Source of the DNA: Janthinobacterium silvisoli
GTDB taxonomy: Bacteria; Pseudomonadota; Gammaproteobacteria; Burkholderiales; Burkholderiaceae_D
Length of the DNA: 64,000 nt
Direction: 5' to 3'
Assembly (NCBI RefSeq): GCF_014200725.1
Contig: NZ_JACHCL010000001.1
Coordinates: 2,046,001-2,110,000, forward strand
Made by a program: the position numbers and the translations under genes. The notes beneath the pieces were generated by a model that worked only from the letters and a program-made list of their open reading frames with translations, was not told the origin of the DNA and did no database searches. The number at the start of each line of letters is the position of its first letter. Within the stretch, counting starts at the first letter, position 1. Positions 44,918 through 52,466 of this stretch are shown here, piece after piece.

Positions 44918-46512
44918 AGTGAAATGTCGCGTTTCCAGAAGATGAAATCGTATTGCTGCAGGCGGTCGGCCTTGGCCTGGTACTGGCCGCCAGCGGTGGC
45001 CACCACCATGTCGAACAAGCCGTTGGCCACGTCCGGCAAGGGCGTGCCTTCAATCACGGGGCCGCAATCATAATCGATCAGGTCCGACAGCTTTTTGGCT
45101 ACCCGCGTATTGCTCGATATTTTCAGCACGGGCACGATGGGGTTGCCCGTCGGCGTGCCCAGGCCCGTGGAAAACAGCACCACGTTGGCGCCCGAGGCGA
45201 CGATGCCCGTCACCGACTCCACATCACCGCCCGGCGTGCACAGCAAGGACAATCCAGGCTTGGCGCTTTGTTCGCCATAATCGAGCACGGAAACGATGGG
45301 AGAAGTGCCGCCCTTCTTGGCTGCGCCGGCCGACTTCATGGCGTCGGTAATCAAGCCATCCCGGATATTGCCAGGGCTGGGATTGTCGGCGAAATGCGTG
45401 CCCACCGCTTCGGCGCGCGCTTCGAAATCGCGCATCAGGCCCAGGAAGCGGCGCTTGTCGTCGTCGTTTTCGCAGCGCTCGATCAGGTTGGCTTCAACAC
45501 CGCACAGTTCAGGAAATTCCGCCAGGATGGACGAGCCGCCCACGGCCACCACCATGTCCGATACCAGGCCCATGGCCGGGTTGGCGGAGATGCCGGAAAA
45601 ACCATCCGAGCCGCCGCACTTGACGCCTATCTTCAGGTGCGACAGCGGCACCGGCTTGCGCTGCACCTTGTTCGCTTCCTTCAGCTGGACCAGGGTATCG
45701 GTCAGCACGGCCTTCATCATCGCTTCTTCGCTATCCCATTTCTGCTGTTCGTAGATCAAACAAGGCTTGTCGAAATGGGGATTCTGTTTCGCCAGCGCTT
45801 CCTGGAACATGGCGATCTGCGCGTTCTGGCAACCGAGGCTGAAGACGGTGATGCCGGCCACGTTAGGATGGTCGGCATAGGCGGACAGGATTTTGCACAG
45901 CGAGCGCGCATCGGCGCGCGTGCCGCCGCAGCCGCCGTTATGCGTAATGATCCGCACGCCATCGAGGTTCGGAAATGGCCGCACCACGGGTTTAGGCGCT
46001 TCCATCTCTTCGCCCAGCAAGGACAAGGCAAATGAGGCCAGGTCATTGCGCGTGTAGCCCAGTGGCGCTTCGAGCGCATTGCGCAAATGTTCGACATTGC
46101 GGTTTTCACAGAACACCAGCGGGAAGATCAGCCAGTAATTGGCCGTGCCCACGCGGCCATCGGCGCGCACCACGCCGGGAAAGGTGGTGCCATCCAGTCG
46201 GGTCACATCGGGCGGCGTCCAGCTATACGGCGCTTGCGCTTCCAGTTCCACGTCAGCTGCGTAATGCGCGAGGTTTTCCGTGGTGACGGCTTCGCCGCGG
46301 CGTATCTGCGCCGTCGCCTTGCCAACCGGGACGCCGTACAGACGCAATATCTCACCGGCCGCAAATGCGCGGCGGGCCAGCTTGTGCTTGGTCTTCACGG
46401 GGCTGCTGACGAGAATCGATTCATCTTCCCACTGCACCACTTCGCCAGCCGCCAGGTCAGACAGGGCGACCAGCATGTCGTCGTCGGGATGAATGCACAA
46501 TACTTTTTGCAT
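44914..46512 (-). CDS. uxaA: Altronate dehydratase
   Basis: Dehydrates altronate to 2-keto-3-deoxygluconate. The 532-residue product has the two UxaA-family domains: an N-terminal SAF domain (about 1-90) with VQWEDESILVSSPVKTKHKL, and the large C-terminal catalytic domain with ITHNGGCGGTRADARSL, SLGCQNAQI and GGSDGFSGISANPAMG. Conserved cysteines in these motifs are likely iron ligands. The ATG at 46512 follows uxaC by 19 bp; the upstream extension to 46620 is non-coding in character. Confidence 0.93.
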   Translation of the reverse strand: MQKVLCIHPDDDMLVALSDLAAGEVVQWEDESILVSSPVKTKHKLARRAFAAGEILRLYGVPVGKATAQIRRGEAVTTENLAHYAADVELEAQAPYSWTPPDVTRLDGTTFPGVVRADGRVGTANYWLIFPLVFCENRNVEHLRNALEAPLGYTRNDLASFALSLLGEEMEAPKPVVRPFPNLDGVRIITHNGGCGGTRADARSLCKILSAYADHPNVAGITVFSLGCQNAQIAMFQEALAKQNPHFDKPCLIYEQQKWDSEEAMMKAVLTDTLVQLKEANKVQRKPVPLSHLKIGVKCGGSDGFSGISANPAMGLVSDMVVAVGGSSILAEFPELCGVEANLIERCENDDDKRRFLGLMRDFEARAEAVGTHFADNPSPGNIRDGLITDAMKSAGAAKKGGTSPIVSVLDYGEQSAKPGLSLLCTPGGDVESVTGIVASGANVVLFSTGLGTPTGNPIVPVLKISSNTRVAKKLSDLIDYDCGPVIEGTPLPDVANGLFDMVVATAGGQYQAKADRLQQYDFIFWKRDISL

Positions 46513-46531
46513 GACAGTTCCTGGCGGCGGC

Positions 46532-47926
46532 TTAGAGTTGGAAGTATTTGCGGGCGTTGTCGTAACAGATGCCGCGCACGATGGTGGCCAGCGCCGCGAA
46601 GTCGGCCGGGTATTCGCCACCCGCGACCCAATCGCCGATCTGGCGGCACACCAGGCGGCGGAAATAGTCGTGGCGCGGATACGAAGCGAAGCTGCGCGAA
46701 TCGGTCACCATGCCGACAAACACACCCAATACACTGTGATTGCCGAAGCCGACCAGCTGCTGCAGATTGCCTTCCTTGTGATCGTTGAACCACCAGGCCG
46801 GGCCGAACTGCAGCTTGCCGGCGACGGTGCCATCCTGGAAGTTGCCAACCATGGTGGACAGCACTTCATTCATGTTTGGGTTCAGGCAAAACAGCATGGT
46901 CTTCGGCAGGCGGTCGTCCAGGTCAAGGGCGTTGAGCAGGGACGCCAGGCCGGCGCTGCAATGCATGTCCGAGATCGAGTCGTAACCCGTATCCGGGCCC
47001 AGTTTGGTCCGCATGCGGTCATTGTTATTGCGCTGGGCGCCGATGTGCAGACACATGGTCCAGCCATAGTTGGCGTACACGCGGCCTATCGCCTCTAACA
47101 AACCACGCAGGTACAGGCCATTTTCCGCGTCCGTCAACAAGGTGCCTTGCAGGCGCTTGGCAAACAGCGCTTCGAGTTCTTCGGCGCTGGCCGCCTGCAC
47201 GGGAAGGGTCACGTCGACGGCATGGTCCGAAATGCGCGCGCCACGGGCATGGAAGAATTCCACGCGCACGGCCAGTGCGGCGATCATCGAGGCAAACGAG
47301 GTGACGGGGACATCGGCCACCTCACCCAGGCGTTTCAGGTAGTCGGGAAAGCGCGGCTGGTTGATGCGCATCGCCTTGTCGGGACGGTAGGCCGGCAGCA
47401 CGCGCGTCTTCAAGGCCGAGGCGGCGATTTCTGCATGCTGCAGCAAGTCGTCGGCAGGATCGTCGGTGGTGCAGGCGATTTCCACGCCGGCCTGTTCCAG
47501 CAGCGACCAGGTATCCATCGTTGCCAGCTTCGCATTCGCCTGCTCCCAGATCGCATCGGCGTTGTCTTCATTGATCAGCAGGTCGATGTTGAAGATGCGG
47601 CGCAGTTCCAGGTGGCTCCAGTGGTGGATCGGGTTGCCGATGGCCAGTGGCAGCACCTTGCAAAAGGCACGGAATTTTTCCTGGTCCGAGCGCTCGCCCG
47701 TGATGAATTCCTCGGCCACGCCGGCCGTGCGCATCAAGCGCCATTTGTAATGGTCGCCGGCCAGCCACAGTTCGGCGATATTGCGGAAGGTCTTGCGGCT
47801 GGCGATCTCGCCCTGCTGCAAGTGCGAGTGGTAATCGATGATGGGCAAGTCAGCCGCCACCTCGTGATACAGCTTGCGCGCCATCTCGGTGGTGAGAAGA
47901 AAATCCTGATTCATGAACTCGGTCAT
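46532..47926 (-). CDS. uxaC: Glucuronate/galacturonate isomerase
   Basis: Isomerises D-galacturonate to D-tagaturonate (and glucuronate to fructuronate), the first cytoplasmic step. The 464-residue product matches UxaC along its whole length: IIDYHSHLQ near residue 29 (metal-binding histidines), GDHYKWRLMR, HHWSHLELRR, and TDSRSFASYPRHDYFRR near the C-terminus. AAGGAG sits eight bases before the ATG at 47926, which decides this start over the in-frame ATG at 47935, where the ribosome binding site would abut the codon. First gene of the galacturonate operon. Confidence 0.94.
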   Translation of the reverse strand: MTEFMNQDFLLTTEMARKLYHEVAADLPIIDYHSHLQQGEIASRKTFRNIAELWLAGDHYKWRLMRTAGVAEEFITGERSDQEKFRAFCKVLPLAIGNPIHHWSHLELRRIFNIDLLINEDNADAIWEQANAKLATMDTWSLLEQAGVEIACTTDDPADDLLQHAEIAASALKTRVLPAYRPDKAMRINQPRFPDYLKRLGEVADVPVTSFASMIAALAVRVEFFHARGARISDHAVDVTLPVQAASAEELEALFAKRLQGTLLTDAENGLYLRGLLEAIGRVYANYGWTMCLHIGAQRNNNDRMRTKLGPDTGYDSISDMHCSAGLASLLNALDLDDRLPKTMLFCLNPNMNEVLSTMVGNFQDGTVAGKLQFGPAWWFNDHKEGNLQQLVGFGNHSVLGVFVGMVTDSRSFASYPRHDYFRRLVCRQIGDWVAGGEYPADFAALATIVRGICYDNARKYFQL

Positions 47927-48004
47927 CGTAGCCATCTCCTTGCTGCGCGCGATGCATCGGCTCGTCATCGCGCTATGTTTTATGGTGGCACCACATTGGC
48001 GCAC

Positions 48005-48040
48005 TCTGATATATCAGAATATTAAATCTAATATATCAGA
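48005..48040. promoter_or_regulatory. Two copies of a 14-bp palindromic operator upstream of uxaC
   Basis: TCTGATATATCAGA at 48005-48018 is a perfect palindrome. A second copy with one mismatch lies at 48027-48040, 22 bp further, which is about two helical turns. The pair is 79-114 bp upstream of the uxaC start. The likely binder is the GntR/FCD regulator encoded at the end of the locus, but this is inference. Confidence 0.6.
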
Positions 48041-48219
48041 TCAAGCAAGCGCAAAAGTGTTACCAAGGCAATTTAACGGGCGGGGAAACAACAGCTGGTT
48101 TGGTAGCCGGGAGAATCCGGGCACAAGAAGGGAATAATCAGGAAAAGAACAAAAACATCAATAACATCGCGCTTGATCGGCAAAAATCGGCCATCTCGAT
48201 GGAATGACAGGGGTTGCTG

Positions 48220-48777
48220 TCAGCGTGCCTGCAACGCCAGCCACTGCTCCAGTTTGGCCGCGTATGCCAGTGTGTAAGCAGGACTGCTCGATGGCAGGCT
48301 GATGATGCGGTAGCGCTGCGCATGTTCACCCAACACTTTAATCCCCAGTCGCGCAGCAGTGCCGCCGTTAAAGGCGATCACCTCAAGCTTCGGCAAGCTG
48401 GCCGCCAGCGTCACCAGGTCATTGTCGTCGCGTTCGCGGATATTGCTGTCGAGGCTACCGGCGCGCTGCGCCTGCGCCACCACGTCCCACAGGCCCACGC
48501 CATGGGCCAACAAAGCGTTCAGGCGCGCTGCGTAAGGCAGGACCTTCAAGTCCACGCCCAGCACTTCCCCCATCAGCAGCCAGAATTTGTTTTGTGGATG
48601 GGCATAGTATTGGCTGTGCGCCAGCGATTTTTCGCCGGGCAGGCTGCCCAGTATCAACAGCCGCGTGTCGGAATCGACGACGGGATCGAAGCAGCGCTTG
48701 CGGGTATCGGCCAATGCTGCAGTTAAGGGGTGTAAGGGGTGGTTCAAGTGAGCATCCCTGGTAGCATAAAAATGCAT
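48220..48777 (-). CDS. DNA-deoxyinosine (hypoxanthine) glycosylase, uracil-DNA glycosylase superfamily
   Basis: Family 6 (HDG) member of the uracil-DNA glycosylase superfamily, which removes deaminated adenine from DNA. The 185-residue product has the active-site segment LILGSLPGEKSLAHSQYYAH at about residues 40-59, PQNKFWLLMG after it, and the C-terminal SLPSSSPAYT motif. The ATG at 48777 is chosen although its ribosome binding site is weak; the longer in-frame extension to 48936 is not protein-like and would run into the divergent gene at 48865. Confidence 0.88.
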   Translation of the reverse strand: MHFYATRDAHLNHPLHPLTAALADTRKRCFDPVVDSDTRLLILGSLPGEKSLAHSQYYAHPQNKFWLLMGEVLGVDLKVLPYAARLNALLAHGVGLWDVVAQAQRAGSLDSNIRERDDNDLVTLAASLPKLEVIAFNGGTAARLGIKVLGEHAQRYRIISLPSSSPAYTLAYAAKLEQWLALQAR

Positions 48778-48864
48778 GCATTTTACCCGGCGTGCTGCCC
48801 GGGGCCGACACGTGTATTCCGGTGTAGAATTTCCCTCAAATAAAACGATAACAAGAGACAACTC

Positions 48865-49293
48865 ATGCGCACCATCGATAGCCTGCTGGCACAGTATGGC
48901 GAAAGCCACCGCAATCACGTCAATGAATGGGTGCACATCGTGTGCGTGCCCTTGATCGTGTTCAGCCTGCTGGGCTTGCTATGGAGCCTGCACGCCAGCG
49001 TGGCGCTGTTGGGCAGTATTGTTGCCTTATACTACTATTACAAATTATCGCGGCCATTTGCGGCGGGTATGCTGCTGATGCTCGCCATCATGCTGGCCGT
49101 GTTGCTGATACTGCCGGGGGCAACCATCTTGCCGCTGTCACTGGCGATTTTCGTGCTGGCGTGGATAGGCCAGTTCATCGGCCACCAGATCGAAGGCAAG
49201 AAACCCTCGTTTCTCGACGATTTGCGCTTTTTGCTGATCGGACCGCTTTTTGTGCTGGGCTTCCTGTACCGGCGCTTGCATGTAGCGTATTGA
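48865..49293 (+). CDS. Mpo1-like (DUF962) membrane protein
   Basis: Inner-membrane protein of 142 residues related to yeast Mpo1, a dioxygenase of fatty acid alpha-oxidation. The conserved histidine motifs are visible: YGESHRNHVNEWVHIVCVP at about residues 11-29 and IGHQIEGKKPSFLDDLRFLL near residue 103, separated by three to four hydrophobic helices. The histidines of such motifs bind iron in Mpo1. The bacterial role is not established. It is divergent from the deoxyinosine glycosylase gene. Confidence 0.87.
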   Translation: MRTIDSLLAQYGESHRNHVNEWVHIVCVPLIVFSLLGLLWSLHASVALLGSIVALYYYYKLSRPFAAGMLLMLAIMLAVLLILPGATILPLSLAIFVLAWIGQFIGHQIEGKKPSFLDDLRFLLIGPLFVLGFLYRRLHVAY

Positions 49294-49471
49294 CGCACTG
49301 GAGCGGGCACTAAGCGATCTATAAGCGGGAAGTAGTAAAGTAGCGCCTTACCGTAACATTTTATTACCATTCAAAACTGCTTATCTTGAGCAAATATACT
49401 TATGATAGCCAGGAATGCAGATGCTGTTCAATGCCATCAGCACTCACTATTTTTGTCCAAGGGAGTCACTC

Positions 49472-49921
49472 ATGAAAGCACCAATTATCGCCGTCGCCTT
49501 GCTTGCCACCTTGGCCGGCTGTGCCGTCCAACCGAATTCGGCCAATGTTTATAGCGCACGCCAGACCCAGAATGAGCAATCGGTGCGCATGGGTACCGTG
49601 GAATCGGTGCGCGACGTGACCATCGACAAGGGCGAAAGCGGCACCGGCGTGCTGGCTGGCGCAGCGCTGGGCGGCGTAGCCGGTTCGGCAATCGGTGGCG
49701 GCAAGGGCGCCATCGCGACCAGCATCCTCGGTGCGGTCGCTGGCGGCATGGCCGGCCAAAGCATCGAAGCGAATGCATCGAACAAGCGCGGCTTTGAAAT
49801 CACCGTACGCCTGGACAATGGCGACCTGCGCGCCATCGTGCAAGATGCGGATGAACTGTTCCGTCCTGGCGAGCGCGTGCGACTGCTGTCGGATGGCCGC
49901 AAGACCCGCGTGACGCACTGA
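49472..49921 (+). CDS. Glycine-zipper outer-membrane lipoprotein (SlyB/Pcp-like)
   Basis: Small outer-membrane lipoprotein of 149 residues. The signal ends with the lipobox LAGC (Cys17). The middle has a glycine-zipper 2TM domain, GVLAGAALGGVAGSAIGGG at about residues 59-77 followed by a second glycine-spaced helix. The C-terminal part is a small beta domain ending RLLSDGRKTRVTH. Related proteins (SlyB, PcP) help outer-membrane integrity. GGGAG precedes the ATG at 49472. Confidence 0.9.
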   Translation: MKAPIIAVALLATLAGCAVQPNSANVYSARQTQNEQSVRMGTVESVRDVTIDKGESGTGVLAGAALGGVAGSAIGGGKGAIATSILGAVAGGMAGQSIEANASNKRGFEITVRLDNGDLRAIVQDADELFRPGERVRLLSDGRKTRVTH

Positions 49922-49931
49922 TCGTCTTAGT

Positions 49932-50063
49932 TTAGCCGAAGGCGCCGGCGGCCATCAGCAAGGATGATGGCGCCGTGCCTTCGTGCAGCCAGATGGAAAT
50001 GAGCGTCATGACGGCAACATAGGCAATCAGGGTCCACACTTTGAGTTGCAGAGAGTTAGCCAC
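49932..50063 (-). CDS. Small single-helix membrane protein, 43 residues
   Basis: Not in any family I know. The GTG start at 50063 has a strong AAGGAG site seven bases upstream. The 43-residue product (starting MANSLQLKVWTLIAYVAVMT) has one membrane helix at about residues 9-26 and a short tail. It converges on the SlyB-like gene, 10 bp away. Coding character and the ribosome binding site support it; the short length keeps confidence moderate. Confidence 0.6.
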   Translation of the reverse strand: MANSLQLKVWTLIAYVAVMTLISIWLHEGTAPSSLLMAAGAFG

Positions 50064-50234
50064 GGTATTCTCCTTGAAATATTTACTTAATGATAATTTA
50101 AATATTTTCAAAAATTCAACATTTCTTGCAGATACTGCGCTGCCTCAATAGCTGGCTAGCTGGCAATAGCGTCTGCATCAGGCAGATCAGCCCGGCAATC
50201 ACGCCGACCATGGCGCATGGCATATACTTGCGCC

Positions 50235-51179
50235 ATGCCATCTCCTTTCCTGTTTATTATTGCCTGCCTGATCTGGGGCTCTACCTTCTGGGCCATCACC
50301 TTGCAGCTGGGCGATGTCGCCCCCGCCGTGTCCGTGGTCTACCGTTTCGGCCTCGCCTCCGCTACCCTGTTTGCCTGGTGCGCCCTGCGTGGCGACAAGC
50401 TGCGCCTGCCCTGGCGCGCGCAAAAATGGATGATGCTGCAGGGCCTGGCCTCATTCGCCATCAGCTATGTGTGCACTTACACTTCTGAACAATATCTGGT
50501 GTCGGCCCTCGTCAGCGTGCTGTTCGCCCTGATGGTGTTCTGGACGCCGCTGCTGAACCGCATCGCCTTCGGCACGCGCATCACCTGGAACACTTGCTGC
50601 GCGGCGGCGGTGGCTATCTGCGGCATCGTGCTGCTGTTCTATCAATCGATCGATGCCGCGCTGAAAGATATGCTGGGCGGCGGCACCGGCCACTTCCTGC
50701 TGGGATTTTTACTGGCCCTGGTGGCAACCCTGGCCAGTACGGTGGGCAATGCCCTTGTCATGAAGGTGCGTGAGCACTCACCCAATGTGATGCTGACCAT
50801 GGCCTGGACCATGCTGTGGGGCACCTCGATGGTAGCCGTGTGGGCGATTGCCACGGGCCAGTCCTGGAACTTGCCGGCACGCGCCAGTTACTGGATGGGA
50901 TTAGCTTATCTGGCCATCTTCGGTTCGGTGATCGCCTTCAGCGCCTATTTCACCTTAATCGCCCGCATCGGCACGCAAAAGACTGTGTATATCGGCGTTG
51001 TCACACCCGTTATTTCCGTGCTGCTGTCGGTACAGTTCGAACACTACCGCCCCGCCCCCATCGAGTGGCTGGGCATGGTGCTGTGCCTGTCCAGCGTGGC
51101 CTGGGCCCTGACCTCGGGTGCGCGCAAGACACAGGCTATCGACTCTATTTCCAATAAAAATACTGCAAAGGCAACATGA
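50235..51179 (+). CDS. EamA/DMT-family transporter
   Basis: Ten-helix inner-membrane exporter of the drug/metabolite superfamily, 314 residues, with two EamA repeats: helix 1 begins PFLFIIACLIWGSTFWAI and the second repeat begins near residue 150 (HFLLGFLLALVATLASTVGN). The ATG at 50235 (MPSPFLF) has no clear ribosome binding site; an ATG at 50217 adds six residues. Its stop overlaps the GNAT gene (ATGA). Confidence 0.88.
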   Translation: MPSPFLFIIACLIWGSTFWAITLQLGDVAPAVSVVYRFGLASATLFAWCALRGDKLRLPWRAQKWMMLQGLASFAISYVCTYTSEQYLVSALVSVLFALMVFWTPLLNRIAFGTRITWNTCCAAAVAICGIVLLFYQSIDAALKDMLGGGTGHFLLGFLLALVATLASTVGNALVMKVREHSPNVMLTMAWTMLWGTSMVAVWAIATGQSWNLPARASYWMGLAYLAIFGSVIAFSAYFTLIARIGTQKTVYIGVVTPVISVLLSVQFEHYRPAPIEWLGMVLCLSSVAWALTSGARKTQAIDSISNKNTAKAT

Positions 51180-51676
51180 GCATTTCTTCACCCTCTCTCA
51201 CCATCCGTCCCGCACAGGCATTTGACGTGACCGCCATCTTTGGCATGATCCATGAACTGGCCGTGTTTGAAAAACTTGAACACATGATGATCGCCACGGA
51301 GCCCATGCTGCACGACAGCCTGTTCGGCGAGCATCCTGCCTGCGAAGCGCTGGTCGGCACCGAAGATGGCGTGGTGGTCACGTTCGCCCTGTTCTTCCAC
51401 AACTTTTCCACTTTCCTGTGCCGCAAAGGCTTGTACCTGGAAGACCTGTACGTCAAGCAAGCCGCGCGCGGCAAGGGTTATGGCAAGCAGATGCTGGCGG
51501 CGCTGGCGCAACTGGCCGTCGAACGCGACTGCGGCCGCTTCGAATGGTCGGTGCTGGACTGGAATGAAAATGCGATCAATTTCTACAAGGGCATGGGTGC
51601 GGACGTAATGCCCGACTGGCGCATCTGCAGGGTAACGGGCGATGCCTTGATGCAATTGTCAAAAAACGCGCAATAA
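51176..51676 (+). CDS. GNAT N-acetyltransferase, diamine/spermidine-acetyltransferase-like
   Basis: Cytoplasmic acetyl-CoA-dependent acetyltransferase, 166 residues. The acetyl-CoA-binding motif is ARGKGYGKQML at about residues 97-107, preceded by GLYLEDLYVK; the end has LDWNENAINFYKGMGA. This arrangement is like the SAT1/thialysine acetyltransferase branch, so a polyamine or related amine is the likely substrate. Translationally coupled (ATGA) to the DMT transporter. Confidence 0.85.
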   Translation: MSISSPSLTIRPAQAFDVTAIFGMIHELAVFEKLEHMMIATEPMLHDSLFGEHPACEALVGTEDGVVVTFALFFHNFSTFLCRKGLYLEDLYVKQAARGKGYGKQMLAALAQLAVERDCGRFEWSVLDWNENAINFYKGMGADVMPDWRICRVTGDALMQLSKNAQ

Positions 51677-51693
51677 GGTTTTAAATTTTCCCC

Positions 51694-51728
51694 AAAAAAA
51701 AGCCCCACGGGCTAGCGGCACCGTGGGG
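51694..51728 (-). terminator. Minus-strand rho-independent terminator
   Basis: CCCCACGG (51703-51710) pairs with CCGTGGGG (51721-51728). On the minus strand eight T follow, so it fits a transcript coming from the small gene at 51870-52007. Confidence 0.8.
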
Positions 51729-51806
51729 TGAACCCATTGTCAAGTGGGAGGGGGAGAATGCAATCAACGACTTCAATATAAACCTTGACTGTGCAGGCGA
51801 CTCCTA

Positions 51807-51837
51807 CCTTTACATTTGCTTACTGCCCTTTACATTT
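51807..51837. repeat. Direct repeat CCTTTACATTT
   Basis: Two perfect 11-bp copies at 51807-51817 and 51827-51837, 20 bp apart, in the stretch without genes downstream of the GNAT gene. Confidence 0.7.
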
Positions 51838-51869
51838 ACAAGAGGGGATGCTTACTAAATGTCGCAATT

Positions 51870-52007
51870 TCATTTCCGTGGCTCAATCAATGTCCCGTGC
51901 AAACCGATGTGTTGTTGCGCAACACCGCTACTGTCGCGTGATTTTTTATAGATTTGGTACACTGTCAGGCAAGCGATGCAGCCAGCAATCAGGGCGGAAA
52001 TGACCAT
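51870..52007 (-). CDS. Small membrane protein, 45 residues
   Basis: Not recognised. The ATG at 52007 has AAGGAG eight bases upstream. The product starts MVISALIAGCIACLTVYQIY, one predicted membrane helix at residues 2-20, followed by a basic, hydrophilic tail. A good minus-strand terminator lies 142 bp after the stop, which supports a short transcript. A single-gene transcription unit. Confidence 0.6.
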   Translation of the reverse strand: MVISALIAGCIACLTVYQIYKKSRDSSGVAQQHIGLHGTLIEPRK

Positions 52008-52062
52008 GCGACAATCTCCTTAAGCGGTATGAGGACCTGCGCATCACAGTGCATTGAATCGA

Positions 52063-52104
52063 CACTGGACTCGGTACCGACGGCACTGGACTCGATACGG
52101 AGTT
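52063..52104. repeat. 21-bp imperfect tandem repeat CACTGGACTCG...
   Basis: CACTGGACTCGGTACCGACGG (52063-52083) is followed directly by CACTGGACTCGATACGGAG (52084-52102). A weaker related block, CATTGAATCGA, starts at 52052. Confidence 0.65.
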
Positions 52105-52281
52105 ATCCAGAAGAGTCGGTTGATGCTTGCAGGGAAGATTCAGTGTGGCATCTTCCATACCGACGACATTGCGGGATATCAAACACGCCAATTTTCAGGC
52201 CTCCAGCTGTTTGATACCTCGCAAAATGGCGGCATTGTGCTCACACAAAATGAACGAACCGTCACGCACTGGGAGCCATTC

Positions 52282-52461
52282 ATGAATGTTTCTGCCAAAC
52301 CGCTGGTCGTCAAACTCTACCGCGCCTATTTGCGCTCCCGCCTGGAACGCTACACGCGCGACTTGCAAGCCATCGCCGAACAGCGCGAAAACGATTTCCA
52401 GGCCGAGCGCATCTTGCACCAGGCGGTCGTTTCCGTCCGTTCGAAACTGCACTCGCTGTGA
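52282..52461 (+). CDS. Small hypothetical protein, 59 residues
   Basis: Not recognised. It starts MNVSAKPLVVKLYRAYLRSR and is an Arg/Glu-rich, probably helical protein without membrane segments. GGGAG lies six bases before the ATG at 52282. It converges on the hut-linked transporter gene and ends 5 bp from it. Confidence 0.6.
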   Translation: MNVSAKPLVVKLYRAYLRSRLERYTRDLQAIAEQRENDFQAERILHQAVVSVRSKLHSL

Positions 52462-52466
52462 GGTTG

